From: Flammeovirga yaeyamensis
GTDB taxonomy: Bacteria; Bacteroidota; Bacteroidia; Cytophagales; Flammeovirgaceae
Reading direction: 5' to 3'
NCBI RefSeq assembly: GCF_018736045.1
Contig: NZ_CP076132.1
Coordinates: 1,101,501 to 1,165,500, forward strand
Length of the DNA stretch: 64,000 nt
Positions within the stretch are counted from its first letter, which is position 1. Each line of letters opens with the position of its first letter. The position numbers and the translations under genes are program-made. A model generated the notes under the pieces. It was not told where the DNA came from. It saw only the letters and a program-made list of their open reading frames with translations, and searched no databases. This document shows positions 8,467 to 18,133 of the stretch, one piece after another.

Positions 8467-9309
8467 ATGTCTAAAGTAAATAAAGCTATATTGATAGGTC
8501 AGTTAGTGATTAATCTTCCGGTATTAATTCTAATCTTGGTGATGCCTACTCTTATAGTACATTTATCAAATAGCGTCATTTACTTTTTCTTGAGTCTTGT
8601 TTTCGGGATTATTAGTGCTTGGTTGTATTGGGCAATGTCTACTCCTAGATGGAAACTTTGGGCCTTTAAATATGTTGGGGTAGAAAATAGTTTTTATCTA
8701 AATGAACAGGCAAAATTAAGATATTTGACTTGGTCCAATAGAGGTTTCCTAGAGTTTAGAAACAAGCGATTAACAGAAGAATTAAAAAAGTTTGAGAAGG
8801 AAAGTGCCGAATACGAACAAATCGAAAAAATAAAAATAGACTTATCAACAGGAGATTCATTAAGCTACAAATTCAATAAGAAAAGTATTTATGTAGAATT
8901 TATAGTAAGGTGCTTTCTTTTATTTGTTGGTAGCTATATGTTATCGCTCGATACTTGGGTTTTAGGATGTATACTGTTATTGATTGCCTTGTTTTATGGA
9001 AATCACTTTAAGGTGCTTCGACCAGTAGTTAAAAACGAAATAGGTCTAACCATCAATGAAAGATGGATTTATATTAGTTATCCAAGTAAGAGAATTATCG
9101 ATTGGAATGATGCAAAAGCGTATTCAATAAATACAGAAACCATGGAATTAACGATAGAGTATTTCCATGATGGAATGCTAGAGTCAATTGATATTAAACT
9201 TGCTGTTTTTGATATCAGAGATATCAATATGTTTGCAAAACAATTGAATATTATGCTCGAAAGGCGTCAGTATAAAGACGGTAATCAATATCCATTTTCT
9301 GATAATTAA
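8467..9309 (+). CDS. hypothetical membrane protein with possible PH-like cytoplasmic domain
   Basis: I do not recognise the family. From the ATG at 8467 the protein has 280 residues. Two transmembrane helices lie near the N-terminus (about residues 8-30 and 36-56), then a charged helical stretch, a second pair of helices (about 146-184), and a C-terminal soluble domain. That domain (ERWIYISYPSKRIIDWNDAKAY onward) resembles bacterial PH-like or YcxB-type regions. An ATG at 8368 is rejected because the terminator hairpin at 8389 lies between the two. The gene converges on the lipoprotein gene at 9306, overlapping its stop by four bases. Confidence 0.65.
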   Translation: MSKVNKAILIGQLVINLPVLILILVMPTLIVHLSNSVIYFFLSLVFGIISAWLYWAMSTPRWKLWAFKYVGVENSFYLNEQAKLRYLTWSNRGFLEFRNKRLTEELKKFEKESAEYEQIEKIKIDLSTGDSLSYKFNKKSIYVEFIVRCFLLFVGSYMLSLDTWVLGCILLLIALFYGNHFKVLRPVVKNEIGLTINERWIYISYPSKRIIDWNDAKAYSINTETMELTIEYFHDGMLESIDIKLAVFDIRDINMFAKQLNIMLERRQYKDGNQYPFSDN

Positions 9310-10493
9310 TTAAAAGGTGCATCAAATAAGCTTACTCCTAATAATTGTTCTGCTATAGGGGTTAACTCTTCTTTTGAGCCTTCGAAATGATATACAGACT
9401 GTTTATGCTGAAGTTCTTCTCCAGGTTGTAACTCTTTGGCTGCAGAGAATGATTCAAATTCGTAGAAAGGCCAGTCGCGATCCAATGGTAAATTGATTTC
9501 TCCGTTGAAAATATTCATCACATCACCATCGTAGTTGTTTTCTTTTCCCCATTCAGAATTTACATAAAGTAGGTTAGGGTCTGAGTCAAAAGAATAAACG
9601 ACAATGTTCAATAAATTCATTTCGGGCGAATAGCTTCCCATAATTGGTCGGATATGCTTTTGAGGTAATCCCATTTTATTTAGATAACCCGCATCCACCT
9701 TATAAAAAGCCACACCTTTTTTTATCATTACACGACCGGTCTGATCGGTGAAATAATTTGTAACAGTATCTAGTTCAGAGGAATTTGTCGGAACAATTGC
9801 CCATTGCTTTTCGGACGGATGAAAACAGCCCAATATCCATATTGGAAGTAAACCAGTATCCTTACTCCAAGTGGTATTTCCTGTATTTTTGATGATGGTA
9901 TTCGTTTCAAACCCAATTGATTTTTTATCACCATTTTGAAGTTGAATCCCTAAGTTTTTCTCTATGGTTTTAACATCAAATAGTTCGATACTTCTTGAAG
10001 CATGAATAGTAAAACTCGTTCCGTAAGCATTTTCTATCACCATATCATTTGATGCTATCACTTGCTTATTTGACGTTTCATCAGTATTAAATTTTAGAGT
10101 ATCTAGATCAGCACTTACTTTCATATTTTCTCCCACCTGTTCTACATTGGGAGGAAAGAAAATTGAAAAATCGCCCACCTCAGGACCAAACCACATTCTC
10201 GATTCCCCACCGGCTTTTGATAGTTGCTGATCTGCTTTTCCTACTTTAAACAGCTTCTGATTATAATACCCTAAACTTCTTCCGTTTTCGCCATCTAAAG
10301 AAGTAGTAAACACTCTTCCTTGCCAAGAAGGTGATACCGCCATTAAAGCCTCTCCTTTCTTGAGGACGGTAAGGTCATCCACATATTGACGAAGAAAATC
10401 TACATCATCCTGAAAAGAAGTAAATTCTTTTTGAGGTGACTGACAACTAAAAAGTAAAGTGAATAATAGAGAAGGTAGAATTAGTTTGTTCAT
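9306..10493 (-). CDS. lipoprotein, possibly DUF6786/aldose-epimerase-fold family
   Basis: A 395-residue protein with a signal peptide and lipobox (LLFSC, Cys17). The mature part is rich in beta strands, with phrases such as SRMWFGPEVGDFSIFFPPN and LGCFHPSEKQWAIVP that fit a galactose-mutarotase-like beta-sandwich; I associate this with the Bacteroidota family DUF6786, from memory. No catalytic residues can be assigned. It is transcribed toward the membrane-protein gene at 8467, with a four-base overlap of the two 3' ends. A role in processing surface or imported carbohydrate is only a guess from the fold. Confidence 0.65.
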   Translation of the reverse strand: MNKLILPSLLFTLLFSCQSPQKEFTSFQDDVDFLRQYVDDLTVLKKGEALMAVSPSWQGRVFTTSLDGENGRSLGYYNQKLFKVGKADQQLSKAGGESRMWFGPEVGDFSIFFPPNVEQVGENMKVSADLDTLKFNTDETSNKQVIASNDMVIENAYGTSFTIHASRSIELFDVKTIEKNLGIQLQNGDKKSIGFETNTIIKNTGNTTWSKDTGLLPIWILGCFHPSEKQWAIVPTNSSELDTVTNYFTDQTGRVMIKKGVAFYKVDAGYLNKMGLPQKHIRPIMGSYSPEMNLLNIVVYSFDSDPNLLYVNSEWGKENNYDGDVMNIFNGEINLPLDRDWPFYEFESFSAAKELQPGEELQHKQSVYHFEGSKEELTPIAEQLLGVSLFDAPFN

Positions 10494-11138
10494 TTCGTTT
10501 GCTTTAATGTTTCTGTAAATCTAATAAAATACTAGGAAACATATAGTCGTTTACTGGTGATAAAATACAGACTATTCATGTGTGTTTATAAATTATAAGT
10601 ATAGTAATCTGAAATTTAGTATGTGTTCTTGTCTCATTTGTACTGTATTTTATCAAGCAGTTGTTTTGGAATAAAAGCTTCATTTAAATTAGAAAAAGAA
10701 GATAAAACAACTCTAATTGATGATGGAAAAGCAATCCTATTGAGATGAATAATATCAATAGAAAATTGACAATAGAATTCTGGAGGAATAGAGTGATTTT
10801 TATTTTTTGATTTGAAATATCAGTTTAAATAAGAAGCAAACCTTTCAATTTATTTAAACACAAGAGCATTGCAGTTCTAGATTTTATATAGACAATAGAT
10901 GGTATGATGTTGATTTACTAGGTATTAAGTGAAAGTATTCTTTTGTTGAAGTTGAGTTTTTCAACATTTTGATGAAAACCGAAATGTTTAACTGTCTATG
11001 TTTACTATGAAGCAGACCATAGTGATGAATACAATCAGAAGTATAGACATATTATAGACAATCCTTTTTAGGGGTGTCAATTGTTTGAAGTTCCTACACT
11101 TAACGTGGATATTCGAATTGAATAAAACATACTTTGAA
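10494..11138. other. AT-rich intergenic region upstream of cassette A
   Basis: About 645 bases between divergently transcribed genes, which should contain the promoters of both. I see no intact gene. The stretch 10976-11071 is open and reads as a plausible 31-residue protein tail (TVYVYYEADHSDEYNQKYRH is part of it) ending in TAG, and 10945-10998 is open in another frame, so a decayed, frameshifted gene remnant is possible but weak. No clear -33/-7 pair could be assigned. Confidence 0.4.
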
Positions 11139-11930
11139 ATGAATATTACGACGAACTTAAACCATTTTATTACACTTCAGATCATCAATAGAGTAGGTTA
11201 CATTTTAATCGATAGACCGAAAGCAAATTGTTATGATATCCACTTTATGAAGCAGCTCATTTCTTGTTTAAAAGAAGCAGAGCAAAATTCAGAAGTAAAA
11301 GTGATTGTGATAAAAAGTGCTTTGGACAAATTTTTCTGTGCTGGGGCTGATGTCAAAGTTTTTCAGGCGAACACAACAGAAGAAAATAAGTTGATGGTGG
11401 ATCATGCAAAACTATCGGCCCAACTTATTTCTGAGAGCAAAAAGGTAACAATTGCAGCTATTAATGGACATGCTTTAGGAGGTGGATTGGAATTAGCGAT
11501 GGCCTGCGATTTACGCCTGGCAAAAGAAGGGAATTATTTGTTAGGTCTACCCGAAATAAAACTTGGATTAATGCCCGGCAATGGAGGATCACAGAGACTA
11601 ATTCGATTAATCGGTAAAAGTAAAGCCTTGGAAATGTTGGTTACCGGAGATCCTGTTCAGCCTGAAGAAGCATTAAGGGTAGGTTTAGTCAATCATTTGT
11701 TTACGCAAGAAACCTTCGAAAATGAGGTGATTGCATTTGCTGAAAAATTATCAAAAGGTCCTTCTATGGCGATTACGGCCTCAAAAGAAAGCGTTTATAA
11801 AGGGTTAGAACTTTCAATGGAAGAAGGGTTGAAATTAGAAAGCCAACTGGTCGATCAACTTTATGAAACAGAAGATGCGAAAGAAGGAAATTTAGCTTTC
11901 GTTGAAAAGAGAGAACCAAATTTTAGATAA
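11139..11930 (+). CDS. enoyl-CoA hydratase/isomerase (crotonase) family protein
   Basis: Crotonase-fold enzyme acting on acyl-CoA thioesters. With the ATG at 11139 it has 263 residues. The oxyanion-hole segments FCAGADVK (66-73) and GHALGGG (110-116) are present. Both glutamates used by true hydratases are kept: Glu118 in GGGLELAMACD and Glu139 in LPEIKLG. Water addition to or removal from a 2-enoyl-CoA is therefore likely. An ATG at 11085 would add 18 residues not typical of the family. It is the first gene of cassette A; the aldehyde dehydrogenase starts nine bases after its stop. The companion CoA-transferases would supply its thioester substrate. Confidence 0.9.
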   Translation: MNITTNLNHFITLQIINRVGYILIDRPKANCYDIHFMKQLISCLKEAEQNSEVKVIVIKSALDKFFCAGADVKVFQANTTEENKLMVDHAKLSAQLISESKKVTIAAINGHALGGGLELAMACDLRLAKEGNYLLGLPEIKLGLMPGNGGSQRLIRLIGKSKALEMLVTGDPVQPEEALRVGLVNHLFTQETFENEVIAFAEKLSKGPSMAITASKESVYKGLELSMEEGLKLESQLVDQLYETEDAKEGNLAFVEKREPNFR

Positions 11931-11939
11931 AGCAACAAT

Positions 11940-13403
11940 ATGAACACGACAACAACACAAGACATAAAAGTATACCCATGTTACATCAATGGTGAATGGG
12001 TAGAAACTAAAAAAGGAGAGTATATAGATGTAGAAAATCCAGCCAATAATCAGGTATTTGCAAGAGTGTATTGCAGTACGGAAACGGAAGTGCAATTGGC
12101 ATTGGAAAGTGCTGATAAAGCACAATTTGCTTGGCAAATGCTTCCGGCAAACGATAGAGCAAATTACTTATATGCAATTTCTGAAAAGTTAAACGAGGAA
12201 AGAGATCATTTTGCTCGTTTATTGGTGATGGAACAAGGGAAAACATTGGCAGAAGCGTATGGAGAAGTAGATGATACCATCCGATATATCAATTACTCGG
12301 CAGAAGCAGGAAGAAGAATAGAAGGAAGTATTTTTCCCTCTGATATGTCCAACGAACAACTCAGTATTCATAAAGTACCTTATGGAGTGACTGTCGGTTT
12401 AATGGCATTTAATTATCCGTTAGCACTCATAGGTAGAAAGATTGGTCCAGCTTTAATTACTGGAAATACCATGGTGATAAAGCCTTCTGAGTTAACACCA
12501 ATTACAGCCTCTGAATTTTGTCGTTTGGTACATGAAGCAGGTTTACCTAAAGGGGTAATTAGTATGGTGATGGGTTGGGGGCATACCGTAGGCACTCAAC
12601 TTATCGAAAGCCCAATTACCAAACTCGTTTCTATGACAGGAAGCACAAGAGCAGGGCAAGCGATTTATAAAACAGCTTCTCAAAATGTAGCAGGTCTTGT
12701 ATTAGAATTAGGAGGAAAGGCACCTTTTATTGTAATGGAAGATGCTGAAATTGATAAAGCCGTAGAGGCTGCTGTGGTCTCAAGATATGCCAATTGTGGA
12801 CAAGTGTGTATTTGTAACGAAATGCTTTTCGTTCATGAAAAAATAGCCGATGAATTTACAGAGAAAGTCATTGAACGAACCAAACAAATTACGGTGGGAG
12901 ATCCAATGACTCAGGTAAATATGGGACCAAATGTGAGCACGAAAGGTTTATCAAGAGTACACGATTTAGTGATGGAAAATATCTCTCAAGGAGCCGAATT
13001 GGTATTAGGAGGGAAACGACCAGAAGGGAGGTATTTTGAAGAAGGAAACTGGTACGATCCGACTATTCTGACCAATGTAAAAAGTGATGATGCGACCCTA
13101 AGGAATGAATTGTTTGGACCTGTTCTTCCTATCATGAAAGTGTCGGGATATGAAGAAGCAAAATCTTTATTAAACGATAGAGAAGAAGGATTATCGGCTT
13201 ACTTGTTTACCCAAAACCATAAAACGATAATGAAGTCGATCAATGAGTTTCAAGTAGGTACCATTTTCATCAACAAAGGTATTGTAGGCTACATACAAGG
13301 TTTCCACTCTGGACATAAAACAAGTGGCATTGGAGGAGAAGACGGTATCTATGGTATCGAACAATATCTCCAAAAGAGAGCCATCTACTTGAACTACGAA
13401 TAA
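11940..13403 (+). CDS. aldA: NAD-dependent aldehyde dehydrogenase, AldA (lactaldehyde/glycolaldehyde dehydrogenase)-like
   Basis: Oxidises an aldehyde to the acid using NAD(P). The 487-residue protein has general base Glu256 in LELGGK and catalytic Cys290 in [10 protein letters not shown]. The C-terminal signature [17 protein letters not shown] and the segment [20 protein letters not shown] follow E. coli AldA closely, so lactaldehyde or glycolaldehyde is a plausible substrate, though not proven. It sits between the crotonase gene and the SBP gene; a palindromic repeat at 13436 separates it from the latter. In the pathway it may handle a short-chain aldehyde released from a sugar acid. Confidence 0.88.
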   Translation: MNTTTTQDIKVYPCYINGEWVETKKGEYIDVENPANNQVFARVYCSTETEVQLALESADKAQFAWQMLPANDRANYLYAISEKLNEERDHFARLLVMEQGKTLAEAYGEVDDTIRYINYSAEAGRRIEGSIFPSDMSNEQLSIHKVPYGVTVGLMAFNYPLALIGRKIGPALITGNTMVIKPSELTPITASEFCRLVHEAGLPKGVISMVMGWGHTVGTQLIESPITKLVSMTGSTRAGQAIYKTASQNVAGLVLELGGKAPFIVMEDAEIDKAVEAAVVSRYANCGQVCICNEMLFVHEKIADEFTEKVIERTKQITVGDPMTQVNMGPNVSTKGLSRVHDLVMENISQGAELVLGGKRPEGRYFEEGNWYDPTILTNVKSDDATLRNELFGPVLPIMKVSGYEEAKSLLNDREEGLSAYLFTQNHKTIMKSINEFQVGTIFINKGIVGYIQGFHSGHKTSGIGGEDGIYGIEQYLQKRAIYLNYE

Positions 13404-13435
13404 TCTATGAGCATTACTTTGGCTTCTGTCTGTAC

Positions 13436-13456
13436 GGACGTTGCACTGCAACGTCC
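13436..13456. repeat. palindromic intergenic repeat, copy 1
   Basis: GGACGTTGCA, one C, then the exact reverse complement TGCAACGTCC. The same 21 bases recur at 55086-55106. It lies inside cassette A between the aldehyde dehydrogenase and SBP genes and would form a stable RNA hairpin, but no T-run follows, so it is not a typical terminator. Confidence 0.75.
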
Positions 13457-13513
13457 CACAAACTATTAACAAAAAAGATTGACATCAATACAATCATTAA
13501 AAAACAGCAAACA

Positions 13514-14662
13514 ATGATACAATTAAAAGGCATCACATGGAATCACTCTAGAGGATTTACCTCTATTGTAGCCTGTGCACAACGATTTTCGGAACTCTAC
13601 CCAGAGGTAGATATTCAATGGGAAAAACGATCGTTACAAGCTTTCGCCGACGAACCTATTGATCAATTAGCCGAGCGATTTGACTTCTTAATTATCGATC
13701 ATCCTTGGGCAGGTTTTGCTGCTCGAACAAAAGTGATTCAACCCTTAAATACATTACTTTCAGAAGCTTTTTTAAAGGATCAAGAAGTGAATAGTGTAGG
13801 TCGATCTCACGAAAGTTACAGCTACGATAATCAGCAATGGGCATTGGCAATAGATGCTGCCACTCCAGTAGCTGCAAGTCGTCCCGATTTATTTGAGAAA
13901 GAAGGATTGAAGTTTCCTCAAACATGGGATGATCTTGTGGAATTATCAAAAACTGGAAAAGTAGCAATACCAGGTATTCCACAAGATACCTTGATGAGTT
14001 TCTATATGATTTGCTCGACTTTGGGAGAAGATGTTTGTACATCAAAAGAGCAAGTGATATCAGAAAAGATAGGATTGCAAGCCCTTAAAATGTTAAGAGC
14101 ATTGGGAGAGAATATCAAAGAGGAAAGTTACGATTGGAATCCTATTAAAGTGTACGAGGCGATGACACTAACAGACGATTATGTGTATTCTCCTTTTGCT
14201 TATGGATATACCAATTATTCAAGAAGAGGATATGCTAGAAAGCACCTCAAGTTTCATGATATGGTCGCTATCGATGGTCAGAAATTGATATCTACTTTGG
14301 GTGGAACAGGTTTGGCCATTTCTTCAAAATGCAAAGCATCTGAATGGGCAAGTAAGTTTGCTGAATTTGCCGCATGTCCAGAAAATCAAAAAGGTATTTT
14401 CTTTGATAATGGTGGGCAACCCGGACATCGCACTGCGTGGGAAGATGACTACACTAATCAACAAACAGATCAATTTTTTAAAGCAACATTACCAGCTTTA
14501 GATAGAGCATTTTTACGTCCTCGATATCATGGACATATGTACTTCCAAGATCGTGCAGGAGCACCTATTCGAGAATACATGATGCATGGTGGAGACGAAG
14601 TAAAATTGCTACAACACCTAAATGATATCTACGAAGAATCATTATGTGTCACAAACGATTAG
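13514..14662 (+). CDS. solute-binding-protein family 1 homologue without signal peptide (cassette A)
   Basis: Homologue of the sugar-type ABC transporter substrate-binding proteins, 382 residues. The fold-typical phrases [20 protein letters not shown] and [11 protein letters not shown] are present, and the protein begins straight at the first beta strand ([15 protein letters not shown]). There is no signal peptide, lipobox or N-terminal Cys, so it should stay in the cytoplasm. No permease or ATPase gene is nearby. It is followed after 24 bases by two CoA-transferase genes. A very similar protein is encoded at 46116-47261 in the same context. A cytosolic ligand-binding, channelling or sensing role is inferred; export by another route cannot be excluded. 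Confidence 0.8.
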   Translation: MIQLKGITWNHSRGFTSIVACAQRFSELYPEVDIQWEKRSLQAFADEPIDQLAERFDFLIIDHPWAGFAARTKVIQPLNTLLSEAFLKDQEVNSVGRSHESYSYDNQQWALAIDAATPVAASRPDLFEKEGLKFPQTWDDLVELSKTGKVAIPGIPQDTLMSFYMICSTLGEDVCTSKEQVISEKIGLQALKMLRALGENIKEESYDWNPIKVYEAMTLTDDYVYSPFAYGYTNYSRRGYARKHLKFHDMVAIDGQKLISTLGGTGLAISSKCKASEWASKFAEFAACPENQKGIFFDNGGQPGHRTAWEDDYTNQQTDQFFKATLPALDRAFLRPRYHGHMYFQDRAGAPIREYMMHGGDEVKLLQHLNDIYEESLCVTND

Positions 14663-14686
14663 AACACTCATAACTTTAATTACGAC

Positions 14687-15829
14687 ATGCTTCCATTAGA
14701 GGGAATTTTAGTATTGGAATTCTGTCAGTTTATGGCAGGTCCATCAGCAGGTTTAAAACTTGCAGATTTAGGAGCTCGAGTGATAAAAATCGAGCGACCT
14801 AAACATGGGGAAGGAGGCCGACAAATTGCAATTAAGAATCTTTTTGTGGATAACAGTAGCTTGGTTTTTCATACTGTTAACCGCAATAAAGAATCTTATG
14901 CAGCAAATTTAAAAGATGCTGACGACTTAGAAAAAGTAAAGAAATTAATCCAACAAGCCGATGTGATGACACACAATTTCCGTCCTGGTGTAATGGAGAA
15001 AATTGGCTTAGACTACAAAACTGTTAAGGAGCTGAATCCTAAAATGATTTATGCTTCTGTGACAGGCTACGGAACTATTGGTCCTTGGGTCAAAAAGCCG
15101 GGACAAGATTTATTGGCTCAAAGTATTTCTGGTTTGACTCACCTCACAGGTGATAAAGATGATGCCCCTACACCAATGGGTTTAGCGGTAGCCGATATCT
15201 TTTGTGGTACACATCTTACACAAGGAATTTTAGCTGCTTTGGTCAGTAGAGGGAAGTCTGGAAAAGGAGCTTTAGTAGAGGTGAGCTTATTGGAATCTAT
15301 GTTAGATTTTCAGTTTGAAGTAATCACTACTTATTTAAACGGTGGAAAAGACAAGCCTGTAAGAGCAAATAAAGGCAATGCTCATGCCTATTTAAGTGCT
15401 CCTTATGGAGTGTATAAAACATACGATGGATATATTGCTTTAGCCATGGGCTCGTTACTTGATTTGGGTAAAGCGTTGGGTTGTAAACCGCTTTTACGTT
15501 TCGAAAATCAAGAAGATTGGTTTACCGAACGTAATTTGATCATGAACATCATCAGAGACTTTTTGCTAGGAGAAGCATCAGAATATTGGATTGAAAAATT
15601 AGAAAAAGAAGGGATCTGGTGTGCAGAAGTTTTCAATTATGAGCAACTGATCAATCACGAAGGATATCAACTATTAAACTTCGATCAGGTACTGACTTTA
15701 ACGAATGGAGAGAAAGTACACACTACAAGATGTCCAATTCAAGTGGATGATCAGAAACTATTTTCGAGGAAAGGAGCCCCAAGAGTTGGAGAGCATACCG
15801 ATCAAATTTCTAAAGAATTTAATTTATAG
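14687..15829 (+). CDS. CaiB/BaiF family (class III) CoA-transferase, type 1 (cassette A)
   Basis: Family III CoA-transferases move CoA between carboxylic acids through an aspartyl-CoA intermediate. The protein has 380 residues, close to the family norm. The N-terminal motif [13 protein letters not shown], the Rossmann-like [10 protein letters not shown] and the catalytic Asp170 in MGLAVADIF are present, as are [16 protein letters not shown] and [12 protein letters not shown]. The next gene encodes a paralogue starting two bases after its stop, so the two may form a heteromeric enzyme or act on different acids. Its nearest relative in the window is the protein at 44975-46123. Confidence 0.92.
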   Translation: MLPLEGILVLEFCQFMAGPSAGLKLADLGARVIKIERPKHGEGGRQIAIKNLFVDNSSLVFHTVNRNKESYAANLKDADDLEKVKKLIQQADVMTHNFRPGVMEKIGLDYKTVKELNPKMIYASVTGYGTIGPWVKKPGQDLLAQSISGLTHLTGDKDDAPTPMGLAVADIFCGTHLTQGILAALVSRGKSGKGALVEVSLLESMLDFQFEVITTYLNGGKDKPVRANKGNAHAYLSAPYGVYKTYDGYIALAMGSLLDLGKALGCKPLLRFENQEDWFTERNLIMNIIRDFLLGEASEYWIEKLEKEGIWCAEVFNYEQLINHEGYQLLNFDQVLTLTNGEKVHTTRCPIQVDDQKLFSRKGAPRVGEHTDQISKEFNL

Positions 15830-15831
15830 CA

Positions 15832-16971
15832 ATGAAGCCATTACAAGATATATTAGTGATCGATCTTAGTCAGTATTTATCGGGGCCTTGTTGCACGCTT
15901 AAATTAGCTGATTTAGGAGCGAGAGTGATCAAAATAGAAAGGCCAAATACAGGGGATTCTTGTCGATCGATGTATGTATCGAATCTTAATATGAATGGAG
16001 AATCTTCTATTTTTAGGGCAATCAATAGAAATAAAGAGAGCTTTTGTGCAGATCTGAAAAACTATTCTGATAAGAAGAAAATCTTAAAGTTAATTACCAA
16101 GGCAGATGTATTGGTGCATAATTTCAGGCCAGGTGTAATTAAGCGTTTAGGCTTGGATTATGATGCAGTAAAAGTCCTCAACCCATCTATTATTTACGGA
16201 GAAATTTCTGGATATGGAAAGGAAGGTCCATGGAAAAAGAAGCCAGGGCAAGATCTGTTAGTACAAGCGTTATCGGGGGTAACAATGTTAAGTGGTAATG
16301 CGAATAAAGGTCCTGTTCCATTAGGGTTAGCCATGGCAGATATGTTATCCGGCGGACATTTAGCACAAGGGATTTTGGCAGGGTTGGTTCAAAAAGGAAA
16401 AAGTGGAAAGGGCTGTAAAGTTTCTGTGAATATGTTGGAATCGATGTTGGATCTTCAGTTCGAAACTGTCACCACCTATTATCACGATGGAGGTCAACCT
16501 ACTCAAAGAACAGAAAGTAATAACGCCCATGCGTATTTAGGTGCACCCTACGGTATTTATCAAACAGCCGATGGATATTTGGCTTTGGCGATGGGGGCTA
16601 TTCCTCAGCTAGGAGAATTGTTACAATGCTTTGATTTGTTGGTGTATCAGGAAGTGAGTTCGTGGTACGATCAAAGAGATAAGATCAAGCAAACATTGGC
16701 CGATCATCTCAAAACAGAAACGACAGAACATTGGCTTTCCATTTTAGAACCTGCAGATATTTGGTGTGCCGATGTGATGGATTGGGAAAGGCTATTTGAA
16801 CATGATGGTTTTAAGGTATTACAGATGCTTCAAACCGTAAAAATGTCGGATGGTTACAAGTATCAGACCACAAGATGCCCTATCAAAATTGATGGTCGAT
16901 TGTTGACCTCAGAAAAAGGGTCTCCTGCATTGGGAGAAGATACTGATAAAATTGAAGATGAGTTTTTATAA
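15832..16971 (+). CDS. CaiB/BaiF family (class III) CoA-transferase, type 2 (cassette A)
   Basis: Second CoA-transferase of cassette A, 379 residues. It differs from type 1 in the N-terminal signature ([11 protein letters not shown] instead of [11 protein letters not shown]) and in [15 protein letters not shown], but keeps the catalytic Asp170 (GLAMADM) and the [16 protein letters not shown] helix. It starts two bases after the stop of the type 1 gene, so translation is probably coupled. It matches the protein at 43786-44964 better than its own neighbour, which shows that the pair was already two distinct types when the cassette duplicated. A terminator follows. Confidence 0.92.
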   Translation: MKPLQDILVIDLSQYLSGPCCTLKLADLGARVIKIERPNTGDSCRSMYVSNLNMNGESSIFRAINRNKESFCADLKNYSDKKKILKLITKADVLVHNFRPGVIKRLGLDYDAVKVLNPSIIYGEISGYGKEGPWKKKPGQDLLVQALSGVTMLSGNANKGPVPLGLAMADMLSGGHLAQGILAGLVQKGKSGKGCKVSVNMLESMLDLQFETVTTYYHDGGQPTQRTESNNAHAYLGAPYGIYQTADGYLALAMGAIPQLGELLQCFDLLVYQEVSSWYDQRDKIKQTLADHLKTETTEHWLSILEPADIWCADVMDWERLFEHDGFKVLQMLQTVKMSDGYKYQTTRCPIKIDGRLLTSEKGSPALGEDTDKIEDEFL

Positions 16972-17010
16972 GCTGATTGATATATTCATCTAATTTTCAT
17001 TTATATTTTA

Positions 17011-17055
17011 AAAATCTCTAGAGTATCATTATTAGATCCTAGAGATTTTTTTATT
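17011..17055 (+). terminator. intrinsic terminator of cassette A
   Basis: AAAATCTCTAG at 17011-17021 pairs perfectly with CTAGAGATTTT at 17039-17049 and a run of T follows. This marks the end of the 11139-16971 transcription unit. Confidence 0.85.
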
Positions 17056-17192
17056 CAGTATATCAAAAAGATGTTCTAGAGCAGGAATGAACAAAATTCT
17101 AAATGTGTGTGAAAAGCTTTTATCTGATTTAAAGATCAAATGTTTATTTTTAGGAATCAATTAAAGAATTGAACAACATACAAAACTTAAAA

Positions 17193-18026
17193 ATGAGCAA
17201 ACTGAAGAAAGTAAAAGCAGACTTACAATCCTTAAAAACAGATGCACAAATAGTGAATTATTGGGAACATAATCATTCGAGAGTTTTAGAAAGAATAAAT
17301 AATTCAGAGAGTGATTGGGAAGAGGTTACTGATGTGATGTATCAGTTTGCAAAATCATTAAATGATAGAGAGCAATACTCTGCAGTTTATTATTTGTATA
17401 AAGTTGGTTATTTAAAAGTAGAAAATCATTTGATTCAGAGTAATGAATTAAACGAATTAAAGTATGAATTTGGAAAGGGACTACATCATAATAGAAAATA
17501 TAAATATTCGAATCGTTTGTTTAATGAGTTAGGAGAAGTTGGTTTTGATATAAGTAGACTAGAAGGTTGGTGGGATCAGTCTGCGTTTGGAAGTTCCAGA
17601 GAAAAGTATTGGTACAAAGCTGAACTTTTACCTGGACTAATGACTTTATTGATTACCTTGATTTATATTTTTTTGGTGAGTAAAACAGAAGAGTTTATTA
17701 TTTCGACGATCTGTTTTGTACTTCTTATGGAACTATTCGAGACATATCGTTACAAATACAAAATTTCTATTTATCTGAAAGAATACGAACATCAAAATGA
17801 AGTAAAAGAAATTGATAGGAAGATAAAAAAGAAGTTACTTCTTGAATTGTTGTTGTCATTAATTTTTTACCCTATTTATTTAATCAATCAAGATTGGCTC
17901 ATCCCAGTTGTTATTGCTTTAGGGGCATATTTTCAGATCTTCAATTATTGGCTGAATGATCATTATTTACCACAATTAATTGGAGATTTAAATCGGAGAA
18001 AGCATCTATCAAAAGAAAATCAATGA
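17193..18026 (+). CDS. hypothetical membrane protein
   Basis: I do not recognise this 277-residue protein. The first 140 residues are charged and helical, perhaps tetratricopeptide-like (YYLYKVGYLKVENHLIQSNE). Four membrane helices follow in two pairs (about residues 148-166, 170-184, 218-232 and 236-254), separated by a lysine-rich segment. The ATG at 17193 is preferred to a TTG at 17169. It lies after the cassette A terminator and is probably independent of it. Function unknown. Confidence 0.65.
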   Translation: MSKLKKVKADLQSLKTDAQIVNYWEHNHSRVLERINNSESDWEEVTDVMYQFAKSLNDREQYSAVYYLYKVGYLKVENHLIQSNELNELKYEFGKGLHHNRKYKYSNRLFNELGEVGFDISRLEGWWDQSAFGSSREKYWYKAELLPGLMTLLITLIYIFLVSKTEEFIISTICFVLLMELFETYRYKYKISIYLKEYEHQNEVKEIDRKIKKKLLLELLLSLIFYPIYLINQDWLIPVVIALGAYFQIFNYWLNDHYLPQLIGDLNRRKHLSKENQ

Positions 18027-18133
18027 TTTTTGAATCACAAAAACTAAATTACATCCAAATTAGTTATCAGAAAGTGTGCTATCAAATAGTCGGTAGGCAC
18101 AGCTAAACATTGTTATTACTAAATAAACTTCAT

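Noticed and set aside
13436-13456. Palindrome as an operon terminator between aldehyde dehydrogenase and SBP genes
   Set aside because: No T-run follows on either strand, and the identical sequence elsewhere shows it to be a dispersed repeat.
18027-18133. Possible TPP riboswitch upstream of tenA-thiD
   Set aside because: None of the conserved segments (CTGAGA, the ACCTGATC-type segment, GGGTAATGCC-type segment) is present in the 107 bases.
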